From positions 1 to 14,507 of the forward strand of contig JBKPTC010000026.1 in the NCBI GenBank assembly GCA_046735355.1: a stretch of DNA of 14,507 bases, read 5' to 3'. Positions within the stretch are counted from its first letter, which is position 1. Each line of letters opens with the position of its first letter. The stretch is from DATAEU01 sp046735355 (GTDB taxonomy: Bacteria; Actinomycetota; UBA4738; HRBIN12). Made by a program: the position numbers and the translations under genes. Shown in pieces: positions 1-5,935 of this stretch. The notes under the pieces are model-generated. The model had not been told where the DNA came from, searched no databases, and worked only from the letters and a program-made list of their open reading frames with translations.

Positions 1-1
1 C

Positions 2-1186
2 ATCACGGACTGTCTGCGGGCCGGGCGGAAACCGATCGTCGTGCCGCGGCGCCACGCCCTCGGCGAGCACGTCGACGACCACCAGGTGCGGTTCGCGGCG
101 CGGCTGGCCTCGACCGGCTACATCCACCTCGCCGAGACCGAGGCGGAGCTCGGCTCGTTGCTCGACCGCGCGCTGTCCGGCGATCCCGCGTTCGTCGCCC
201 CACCCGGGGCGGATCAGATCCAGGCCACCACGGCGCGGTTCGCGTCGATCGTGGACGAGCTGCTCGAACCGCCACGCGACCTCCGCGTGCTGTACGTCGG
301 CGGGTGGGGCCGGAGCGGGAGCACGCTGCTCGACCGGCTGCTCGGCCAGGTGCCGGGCGCGTTCTCGGTGGGCGAGATGCGGGACATCTGGCTCCGCGGC
401 GTGATCGAGAACCGCCGGTGCGGGTGCGGCGAGCCGTTCGACGCGTGTCCGTTCTGGACCAAGGTGGGGGAGCGCGCCTTCGGCGGCTGGCGCGTCGAGG
501 AGGCGCGGGCGCTCCACGAGCTTCGGATGCGGTACGACCGACCCTGGATGATGCCGCTGCTCGCGAGCCGGGCGTTCCGAAGCGACGGCCTCCGCCGGTA
601 CGCGCAGGCGACGGGCCGGCTGTACTCGGCGATCGCCGAGGTCTCGGGCGCGAAGGTGGTCGTCGACTCGACCAAGATCCCGTCGTACGCGCTCGTGCTC
701 CGGCGGCTGCCGAGGGTGGATCTCCGGTTCGTGCATCTCGTCCGGGACAGCCGCGGCGTCGTGCACTCGTGGAAGAAGGAGGTCACGCGACCGGACGCGA
801 CCGGCACGCCCGACCGGATGATCCGGTACGGCGCGGCCGCGGCGAGCGGCCGGTATCTGCTCTACAACGGCGCCGCGGGCCTGCTCCGGCGATCGCGGAC
901 GGCCTATCTGTTCGTCCGGTACGAGGACCTGGTCGCCGACGTGCCGGGGACGCTCGGGCGCATCGTCTCGTTCGCCGGGCTCGAGGGCGGCGGCCTGTCG
1001 TTCGTGCAGGACGGGCACGTGCTGTTGCGCCCCAACCATTCCGTAGACGGCAACCCCATGCGTTTCTCCACGGGCGAACTCGCGATCCGAGCCGACGAGG
1101 AGTGGCGGCGCACGATGGACCCCGTGGATCGGCGGACGGTGTCGGCACTCACGGCGCCGCTGCTTCGCCGGTACGGGTACCGCTGA
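2..1186 (+). CDS. Glycosyltransferase (GT28 C-terminal end)-sulfotransferase fusion, 5' partial
   Basis: The reading frame is open from base 2 to the TGA at 1184-1186, so the gene begins before the window. The first translated residues contain VVPRRHALGEHVDDHQ, the conserved nucleotide-sugar-binding end of GT28 C-terminal domains (PssE/Alg14-partner type). A GTG at 41 lies inside this motif and is therefore unlikely to be the true start. Numbering from that GTG, the linker at about residues 40-80 leads into a second domain opening with VGGWGRSGSTLL (88-97), the 5'-phosphosulfate-binding loop of sulfotransferases. HLVRDSRGVVHSW at about 232-244 is the 3'-phosphate-binding segment. Two Cys near CGCGEPFDACPFW may be structural. 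By family, the second domain would transfer sulfate from PAPS to a hydroxyl, plausibly on a glycan made by the first domain (inference). No partner glycan gene is visible in the window. Sulfotransferase assignment is firm; the fusion rests on the short GT tail. Confidence 0.85.
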   Translation: MTDCLRAGRKPIVVPRRHALGEHVDDHQVRFAARLASTGYIHLAETEAELGSLLDRALSGDPAFVAPPGADQIQATTARFASIVDELLEPPRDLRVLYVGGWGRSGSTLLDRLLGQVPGAFSVGEMRDIWLRGVIENRRCGCGEPFDACPFWTKVGERAFGGWRVEEARALHELRMRYDRPWMMPLLASRAFRSDGLRRYAQATGRLYSAIAEVSGAKVVVDSTKIPSYALVLRRLPRVDLRFVHLVRDSRGVVHSWKKEVTRPDATGTPDRMIRYGAAAASGRYLLYNGAAGLLRRSRTAYLFVRYEDLVADVPGTLGRIVSFAGLEGGGLSFVQDGHVLLRPNHSVDGNPMRFSTGELAIRADEEWRRTMDPVDRRTVSALTAPLLRRYGYR

Positions 1187-1216
1187 GCTCGGGCCCGCCC
1201 GGCTACTACGTACTTC

Positions 1217-1230
1217 GTTCTACGTAGAAC
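1217..1230. promoter_or_regulatory. 14-bp perfect palindrome, candidate operator
   Basis: GTTCTACGTAGAAC is its own reverse complement. It lies about 110 bp upstream of the LuxR-type gene and just upstream of the best candidate promoter there. A second inverted repeat with the same CTAC/GTAG core follows at 1291-1305. Dimeric LuxR-type HTH proteins bind such dyads, so autoregulation is possible, but this is inference from position and symmetry. Confidence 0.4.
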
Positions 1231-1247
1231 TCTGGCCGATGGGCCTA

Positions 1248-1277
1248 TTGCACGTACTGCGCCTTTCGCCCTAGCGT
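1248..1277 (+). promoter_or_regulatory. Candidate sigma-70-type promoter for the LuxR-type regulator
   Basis: TTGCAC at 1248-1253 resembles a -35 box, and TAGCGT at 1272-1277, 18 bp later, fits the loose TAnnnT -10 of high-GC bacteria. It lies between the two dyads at 1217-1230 and 1291-1305 and 63 bp before the chosen start. The -10 match is only partial, so this is a weak call. Confidence 0.3.
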
Positions 1278-1290
1278 AGCGCCCGCATTG

Positions 1291-1305
1291 GCCTACGACG
1301 TAGGC
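1291..1305. promoter_or_regulatory. Inverted repeat GCCTAC-N3-GTAGGC, candidate operator
   Basis: Six-base arms around a GAC centre, placed just downstream of the candidate -10 box, where a bound protein would block transcription. It shares the CTAC...GTAG core with the palindrome at 1217-1230. No poly-T follows, so it does not look like a terminator. Confidence 0.35.
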
Positions 1306-1339
1306 GATTCGGGGGGACCTGTCTGAGGTGGAGGGACTC

Positions 1340-2074
1340 GTGAGCACTTCCCCGCGCGAGCAACCGCGCACCGTTGGGGTGCTGATCATTGAACCGATCG
1401 GCATCGTCCGTAGCAGCCTCCGGATGGTCTTCTCGGCCGAGCCGGACGTCGAGGTGCTCGGTGATGCGGGCAACGTCGACGACGGCATCGAGATGGTACG
1501 TCGTTGTCACCGGCACAAGGACGCGGTCGTGCTGGTCGGCCTCGAGTTCCTCGGCGAGGTCGACTCCTTCTCGTTGATCCGAACGATCCGCACCGAGTTC
1601 CCCTCGCTGATGGTGCTGGCGACGGGGACCGACCTCAACCAGCGGGCGGTGTCGCGAGCGCTGTTCGTCGGCGCCGACGGCTTCATCCACAAGAACTCCG
1701 AGCCCGAGCGGTTCGTCCAGGCGGCGAAGCGCGCGGCCGCCGGCGAGCTCGTGCTCGAGGGCCTGCCCCGCGGAGCCCTCGGCGACATCGTAGAAGGCAT
1801 CGACGCGCAGCGGAACGCGCCCTCGATCCTGACCGATCGTGAGCTGAGCGTGCTGGCCGCCGCCGGTGAAGGCCTGACGGCGCGCGAGATCGCCAGGCGC
1901 CTCGGGATGGCCGAGCGGACCGTGACGACGCACCTGAACCACATCTACCGCAAGCTCGGGGTGAGCGGGCGCGTCGCCGCGCTGTCGGTTGCCAGTCAGA
2001 TGGGCATCGTGCGGACGCCTCGGACGATCGTGCTGGAGCAGGTACAGACGCCCGCTCCCGTCTTCGCCGGGTAG
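1340..2074 (+). CDS. LuxR/NarL-family response regulator with degenerate receiver domain
   Basis: A 244-residue protein with a receiver-like domain at about residues 11-130 and a GerE-type LuxR helix-turn-helix at about 163-225 (LTDRELSVLAAAGEGLTAREIA, then RTVTTHLNHIYRKLGV). Start: GGAGGGA at 1330-1336 sits well spaced before GTG 1340; an in-frame GTG at 1328 overlaps that site and is less likely. By alignment in mind with NarL, the phospho-acceptor Asp is Gly67 (VVLVGLEF), the acidic pair is replaced by Glu-Pro (LIIEPIG), and the usual Ser/Thr of strand 4 is Ala (MVLATG). Only the Lys (GFIHKNS, Lys118) remains. It is therefore unlikely to be switched by phosphorylation. No histidine kinase is adjacent. 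Its place directly upstream of the Flp pilin on the same strand suggests it controls the Tad genes (inference). Confidence 0.9.
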   Translation: MSTSPREQPRTVGVLIIEPIGIVRSSLRMVFSAEPDVEVLGDAGNVDDGIEMVRRCHRHKDAVVLVGLEFLGEVDSFSLIRTIRTEFPSLMVLATGTDLNQRAVSRALFVGADGFIHKNSEPERFVQAAKRAAAGELVLEGLPRGALGDIVEGIDAQRNAPSILTDRELSVLAAAGEGLTAREIARRLGMAERTVTTHLNHIYRKLGVSGRVAALSVASQMGIVRTPRTIVLEQVQTPAPVFAG

Positions 2075-2078
2075 CGAT

Positions 2079-2108
2079 TACGCAGTTCGCTCTAGAAGCA
2101 ACTGCGTA
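2079..2108. repeat. Inverted repeat downstream of the regulator (TACGCAGTT / AACTGCGTA)
   Basis: Nine-base perfect arms at 2079-2087 and 2100-2108 with a 12-nt spacer, starting 4 nt after the regulator's stop. There is no T-run behind it, so it is at best a weak terminator. The TACG/CGTA ends resemble those of the dyads upstream of the regulator, so it may instead be an operator for the pilin promoter. Confidence 0.4.
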
Positions 2109-2241
2109 GCCCGACTCGCGGAAGTCCGGATACCCCAGCCGTACCACCCGCTCCTACCTTTCAGCCAGGTACAGGTCTGAGGCAGGGGTGGCGTCGCGGC
2201 CCGCGTGGCGGCCGGCTCCGTGTCTCCGGGAAGGCATGGAG
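2109..2241 (+). other. Untranslated leader region of the Flp pilin
   Basis: A gene-free stretch that must hold the pilin promoter unless the regulator and pilin are co-transcribed. No convincing -35/-10 pair was found. AGCCAGGT at 2163-2170 is complementary to ACCTGGCT at 2273-2280 inside the pilin coding start, so long-range pairing across the ribosome-binding site is possible. It matches no riboswitch class I could recognise. Confidence 0.3.
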
Positions 2242-2249
2242 GGAGGTGA
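2242..2249 (+). promoter_or_regulatory. Ribosome-binding site that decides the pilin start
   Basis: GGAGGTGA is a full-length match to the anti-Shine-Dalgarno sequence and lies 8 nt before ATG 2258. The alternative GTG at 2246 lies inside this site and would have only a 3-nt spacer from the preceding GGAGG. Confidence 0.65.
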
Positions 2250-2257
2250 CCACCCGA

Positions 2258-2461
2258 ATGCTCCAGGCTTACACCTGGCTCAAGGTCTCGCTGAGCGAGC
2301 TTCCGTCGAAGATCCGGCGTGAGGACGGCGGTGTTGCTGCCGAGTACGCGATCCTGATCACCCTGATCGCGCTCGTGATCGTTGCCGGCGCCACCGCGCT
2401 CGGTATCGCGATCAACAACACGCTGAACGACGCGTCGACCGTCGCGCCGCTCGGCGGCTAA
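2258..2461 (+). CDS. flp: Flp/Fap-type major pilin of the Tad pilus
   Basis: A 67-residue prepilin. After a charged N-terminal part ending IRREDG comes GVAAEYAILITLIALVIVAG, a Flp-type processing site. Cleavage between the two glycines would leave Glu at +5 and Tyr at +6, the Glu-Tyr signature of Flp pilins, followed by one hydrophobic helix and a short C-terminal tail. By family it is exported, cleaved by a TadV/CpaA peptidase and polymerised into the thin adhesive fibre. Its leader of about 25 residues is typical for the family. GTG 2246 would add four residues but lies inside the ribosome-binding site. It is followed by two tandem hairpins before tadE, an arrangement expected for a subunit made in excess of its assembly proteins. 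No prepilin peptidase gene is in the window. Confidence 0.93.
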   Translation: MLQAYTWLKVSLSELPSKIRREDGGVAAEYAILITLIALVIVAGATALGIAINNTLNDASTVAPLGG

Positions 2462-2467
2462 GCGGAA

Positions 2468-2488
2468 GAGCGGCCGCTCCGGCCGCTC
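2468..2488 (+). other. RNA hairpin 1 between flp and tadE
   Basis: GAGCGGCC - GCTCC - GGCCGCTC forms a perfect 8-bp GC-rich stem with a 5-nt loop, 6 nt after the pilin stop codon. No T-run follows. It probably acts as a 3' stabiliser or partial attenuator of the pilin message. Confidence 0.6.
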
Positions 2489-2515
2489 ACTCCTTCGGGC
2501 GATCCCCGAGGGAGT
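2489..2515 (+). other. RNA hairpin 2 between flp and tadE
   Basis: Arms ACTCCTTCGGG (2489-2499) and CCCGAGGGAGT (2505-2515) pair over 11 bp with a single G-U wobble and a CGATC loop. It abuts hairpin 1 without a spacer and is followed by GAAGGGCTGG rather than T residues. Together the pair could lower read-through into tadE while protecting the pilin mRNA. Confidence 0.6.
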
Positions 2516-2545
2516 GAAGGGCTGGAGAGTTCCGGGAGAGGATCG

Positions 2546-2968
2546 ATGAAACGCATTCGCAGATCGGCGTGTGATCAGAAGGGTGCCGCGGCAGTGGAAT
2601 TCGCAATCATCCTTCCGCTGCTCGCAACGTTCCTCTTCGGCGTCATCGAGTTCGGGATCACGCTCGTCCGTCTCGAGAACTACACGAGCACGGCTCGCGA
2701 GGCCGCACGATATGCCTCGCTCAAGTGCCCTCCGGCGACGTCCTGCTCGTCTACGGCTATCCGTGACTACATCGTCCAGATCCAGAACCAGGACATGCCG
2801 GGCGCCAACCCGATTCCGGCCGCGATCAGCGTGTCGGCAGACTGCGCCACGGCCACGGTACCGAATACCGAAGTTACGGTTGCCTGGGATCAGCCGATCT
2901 CTATCTCGCTTCCATTGCTGTCGTTCAGCGTGACGCCTCACGTGTCGGGGAGCTTCCGATGCGAGTGA
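2546..2968 (+). CDS. tadE: TadE-family pilus assembly pseudopilin
   Basis: A 140-residue protein of typical TadE length. KGAAAVEFAIILPLLATFLFGVIEF at about residues 12-36 is the TadE-like hallmark: a type IV-like prepilin site (Gly13, Glu at +5) running into one transmembrane helix. The rest is a small extracytoplasmic domain with a few Cys (SLKCPPATSC, SADC, FRCE) that could form disulfides. GGGAGAGG just upstream of ATG 2546 supports the start. The 3' end overlaps the next gene by 10 nt, indicating translational coupling. By family, TadE-type pseudopilins are membrane-anchored minor components needed for Flp fibre assembly. It is the first gene after the tandem hairpins. Confidence 0.9.
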   Translation: MKRIRRSACDQKGAAAVEFAIILPLLATFLFGVIEFGITLVRLENYTSTAREAARYASLKCPPATSCSSTAIRDYIVQIQNQDMPGANPIPAAISVSADCATATVPNTEVTVAWDQPISISLPLLSFSVTPHVSGSFRCE

Positions 2969-4032
2969 CGCGCGTCCCGAACATGCGGTCGCTGAACGAC
3001 GAACGAGGAGTGAGCGTTCTCATCGTCGCCATTCTGCTCGTCGTCTTCATCGGCTTCCTCGGGATGACGCTCGACGGCGGCCTGATGCACGTGAGGTACC
3101 GCCAGGTCCGCGCCGGCAACGACGCAGCAGCACTCGCAGCTGCCATTTCCTGCGCGACCGGAAAGGGACAGTCCGATGCGGTCACGCAGGCGGGCACGCT
3201 GGCCGGCGACAATGCTGCTGGCGCGGTCACGTACGGACCCGGTCTCCAGTTCCCGAGTGGATGTAATCCTTCGGGCGGGACCGTCACTGTGCACTACCAG
3301 GTGACCCAGACGCGATATGTGGCGCCGCTCGTCGGCGCGAGCGCGACCGGCATCGCACGCGCAAATGCGACGGCGAAATGGGGGCCCGCCAGCGGCGCGA
3401 CCAACATCGCCCCGATCATCGTGACAAGCCAGTCGGCTTTGAAGTGCGAGCAGAAGGCGCCGAGCCCGACGACGCACTGCTTCCTCTGGTACGACCCCGA
3501 TGATCTGGGGAACTCCGACTGGGGACTCATGAGCCTCGACTCCTGGGGCCACATCACTGGGAAGTTCGACACGAACTGCAACTCGTACCAGGCGAGTCAG
3601 AGCGCGGTCACGACCTGGATCAAGAACGGATACCCGGGGGGTCTCTCCCTGTCGAATCCGCCGCCGACCTGGGTCTGTGCCAGTTCCGGTAGTCAGGGCG
3701 GTGCGTTCATTGGAGACATCACGTCCATGATCGGCAAGTACCTCCTGTTTCCCGTCGAGGACACCCCACAGCGCGTCTGTCGATCGGGCTCGACGTGGGT
3801 TCCGTGCACCGGAGCGAACCCGATCGACAAGTACGCGGTGATCGGTCTGTCCATCTTCAAGGTCGCGAACGCCGCGAAGGGGCAACAGGCGAAAACGATG
3901 TGCGGAAAGTCCGGGAACGGCGGAGGCAGTACCGCCTGTATCGACATCATCTGGACGGGAAGTGAGGTCGAGGGCGTCACACCCGGAACAGGTCAGAACT
4001 TCGGCGTAGCTGCTGTCGCGCTTACTGGATAA
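2959..4032 (+). CDS. TadG-like Tad-domain protein, Cys-rich, without VWA
   Basis: A 357-residue protein. DERGVSVLIVAILLVVFIGF at about residues 14-33 plus GMTLDGGLMHVRYRQVRAGN is the N-terminal Tad domain of TadG-like proteins: one membrane helix, then a helical segment rich in Ala (DAAALAAA). The remaining ~300 residues are predicted extracytoplasmic, with ten Cys by my count (KCEQ, HCFL, NCNS, VCAS, VCRS, PCTG, MCGK, ACID and others), an even number suggesting disulfides. Classical TadG proteins often carry a VWA domain. No DxSxS metal site is visible here, and a VWA is found instead on TadB in this locus. ATG 2959 overlaps the tadE end by 10 nt. Role by family: minor pilin-like or anchoring component. 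The exact function of the C-terminal part is unknown. Confidence 0.85.
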   Translation: MRVTRVPNMRSLNDERGVSVLIVAILLVVFIGFLGMTLDGGLMHVRYRQVRAGNDAAALAAAISCATGKGQSDAVTQAGTLAGDNAAGAVTYGPGLQFPSGCNPSGGTVTVHYQVTQTRYVAPLVGASATGIARANATAKWGPASGATNIAPIIVTSQSALKCEQKAPSPTTHCFLWYDPDDLGNSDWGLMSLDSWGHITGKFDTNCNSYQASQSAVTTWIKNGYPGGLSLSNPPPTWVCASSGSQGGAFIGDITSMIGKYLLFPVEDTPQRVCRSGSTWVPCTGANPIDKYAVIGLSIFKVANAAKGQQAKTMCGKSGNGGGSTACIDIIWTGSEVEGVTPGTGQNFGVAAVALTG

Positions 4033-4049
4033 CTCGGAGGGAGCACGAG

Positions 4050-4745
4050 ATGAGACGGGGAAGTCTGGCGGCGGTTGTAACTATCCTCTTCGCCCTTGCG
4101 GCAGCCGCGGGTGTCTTCATGTACGCGCAGAGCGCCCGTAACAAGGCGGAGAAGGCTCAACAGACCGTTCGAGTCCTCGTCGCGAAGACGGACATCCCCG
4201 CGGGCGAGAACCTCGACCCGCTGGTCGAGGCAGGTGAGTTCACGTACGAAGACGTGCCGGCAGATAACTTGGTCAAGGATGCGATCACGGACCCGTATCA
4301 GCTTCAGGGGCAGCGCACCGCGTATCCGATCTTGGCCGGCGAGCAGATGTCGCCGGCGCGGTTTGTGGGAGATCTCCAGGCCCCCGGCGGGCGCTACGGG
4401 CTCAAGTCTGGGATGCAGGCAACCGGCCTGACGCTCGAGACGCAACGCGCCGCGGGCGGGTCGTTGCAGCAGGGCGATTTCGTTGAGGCGTATGGGACGT
4501 TTGCTGTTGGGAACCAAGGACAGCAAGTGACGAAGGTCATCGTGCGCGATGCTCAAGTCCTGAACGCGACCACGTCCGATGCAACGACGGGAACCGGGAA
4601 CGTGACGGTCCTGCTCGCCGTGACGCCCGAAGAGGCTGCATGGCTCGCGTTTGCGCAGGAACAAGGTCACGTGTGGCTGACTCTCCTGCCACCGAACGAA
4701 GACGGAGCTGCGATAGCGTCAGTCGGCTCGAAGGGCGTCAAGTGA
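4050..4745 (+). CDS. cpaB: Flp pilus assembly protein CpaB/RcpC (SAF domain)
   Basis: A 231-residue protein with an N-terminal signal-anchor (residues about 5-25, SLAAVVTILFALAAAAGVFM). A SAF domain follows at about 40-105 (VRVLVAKTDIPAGENL ... YPILAGEQMSPARF), and an RcpC-type domain at about 113-220. The motif IPAG followed by a second I-x-AGE repeat is diagnostic of CpaB. It acts outside the cytoplasmic membrane. In diderms its family works with the secretin, but here no secretin is present, so its partner must differ. GGAGGGA at 4036-4042 lies 7 nt before ATG 4050. The stop overlaps the following start as GTGA (4742-4745), so translation of cpaE is coupled to it. Confidence 0.9.
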   Translation: MRRGSLAAVVTILFALAAAAGVFMYAQSARNKAEKAQQTVRVLVAKTDIPAGENLDPLVEAGEFTYEDVPADNLVKDAITDPYQLQGQRTAYPILAGEQMSPARFVGDLQAPGGRYGLKSGMQATGLTLETQRAAGGSLQQGDFVEAYGTFAVGNQGQQVTKVIVRDAQVLNATTSDATTGTGNVTVLLAVTPEEAAWLAFAQEQGHVWLTLLPPNEDGAAIASVGSKGVK

Positions 4746-5935
4746 CGGCCCGCGTCTTCAGCGTCGGTGGCGGGGAAACATTCAGGCCGCTCGTCGCGCG
4801 CGCCCTCCTTACATCGCCGGACACGATCGGCTGGGTTCCGACGGTGGAGGCGGCGAAGCGAACGCTGACGGCGCCGGGCCGCCTCGAGCTGGTCGTGCTC
4901 GGTCCGACGGTGAGCGACGAAGAGGCGACCACGGTTGCCGAGCACATGAGCAAGGAGTCACCGTCGACCGCCGTCGTCCTCGTTCGTGAAGAGGCCGTCA
5001 ACGGGTCCTTCCCGCGGCTGGTGCGGTCGGGTGTTCGCGATGTCGTCGACCTGTCCACGGGGACGGAGGAGCTCGAGGAGGCGCTGCGCCGGGCCGTCGA
5101 GTGGTCGTCCGGCGTGCGCGCCGCCCAGTCCGGCGACGAGGATCAGAACCTCGGGACGATCGTCTCGGTGTTCTCGACGAAGGGCGGAACAGGAAAGACC
5201 TTCTTCTCGTGCAACCTGGCTGCGGCGCTCGCGGCGAAGCTCGAGCAGCGCGTGGCGCTCCTCGACTTGGATCACGACCTTGGCGACGTGTTCGCCTACT
5301 TCAACTCGCAGCCCCGACGGTCGATGCAGGATCTCGTCGAGCTTCCCGAGGGCACCGACGCCAACGCGATCGTCGAACTCGGAACGCCGCTCCCGGGAAA
5401 CGTCGTCGGATACGGCTCGACGCCCGACCCGCAAGCGGAGGCGCTTCCCGTCCGCGCCGTTGGGCGCATGCTCCGGCTGCTGCAGGAAGCGTTCCCGTTC
5501 GTCGTCGTCGATGGCAGCGCCGAGTACTCGGATCACGTCCTCGGCGCGTTCGACCTCTCGGATGCCGTCTGCCTGATCACCGGCCTGGACGTGATCGGTG
5601 TCCGGCACCTGTCGCTCGGGCTGCGCACGCTCGAGAGTCTCGGCATCCCCCGCGACCGGTACCGCGTCATCTTGAATCGGGCGGACAGCAAGGTCGATCT
5701 CACGGCCGAGGAGATCGAGCGCATCCTGAACGTTCACGTCGACTCCCGCATACCGTCGAGCCCGCTCGTCCCGCGCTCGATCAATCACGGGCGATTGCTG
5801 TTCCTCGAGGCGCCGCGATCGGACGTCGCGAAGGCGATCACCGAGTTCGCAACATCGCTCTGTCGGCAGTTCACGCGCGAGCCGGCCGAGGCGTCCAACG
5901 CCGCGCGCAGTCGCGGTTTCTTGAGGAGGTCCTAG
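4742..5935 (+). CDS. cpaE: CpaE/TadZ-type pilus localisation ATPase
   Basis: A 397-residue cytoplasmic protein. Residues 1-125 form an atypical receiver-like domain without an obvious acceptor Asp (LELVVLGP at that position), as is usual for CpaE/TadZ. A MinD/ParA-like ATPase follows: deviant Walker A KGGTGKT at 147-153 with the signature second Lys, A' region VALLDLDHDLGDVF, and Walker B-like FVVVDGSAEYSD. By family it positions the Tad machine in the cell. Start choice: GTG 4742 overlaps the cpaB stop as GTGA and gives a protein beginning at the first strand of the receiver fold. An upstream ATG at 4640 would overlap cpaB by over 100 nt and add non-homologous sequence. The gene ends directly against cpaF. 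Confidence 0.92.
   Translation: MTARVFSVGGGETFRPLVARALLTSPDTIGWVPTVEAAKRTLTAPGRLELVVLGPTVSDEEATTVAEHMSKESPSTAVVLVREEAVNGSFPRLVRSGVRDVVDLSTGTEELEEALRRAVEWSSGVRAAQSGDEDQNLGTIVSVFSTKGGTGKTFFSCNLAAALAAKLEQRVALLDLDHDLGDVFAYFNSQPRRSMQDLVELPEGTDANAIVELGTPLPGNVVGYGSTPDPQAEALPVRAVGRMLRLLQEAFPFVVVDGSAEYSDHVLGAFDLSDAVCLITGLDVIGVRHLSLGLRTLESLGIPRDRYRVILNRADSKVDLTAEEIERILNVHVDSRIPSSPLVPRSINHGRLLFLEAPRSDVAKAITEFATSLCRQFTREPAEASNAARSRGFLRRS

Noticed and set aside
304..1227. 307-residue plus-strand frame within the sulfotransferase gene
   Set aside because: An Arg/Pro-rich shadow frame; the frame with intact PAPS motifs is the real one.
2109..2241. Possible riboswitch (for example cyclic-di-GMP type) in front of the pilin
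   Set aside because: I looked for the conserved core of the GEMM class and did not find it. Short complementary segments alone are not enough.
2246..2257. GTG 2246 as the pilin start
   Set aside because: The codon is part of the GGAGGTGA ribosome-binding site; ATG 2258 is correctly spaced from it.
4640..4741. Upstream extension of cpaE to ATG 4640
   Set aside because: It would overlap the conserved end of cpaB by over 100 nt. GTG 4742 gives the usual GTGA coupling and starts at the receiver fold.
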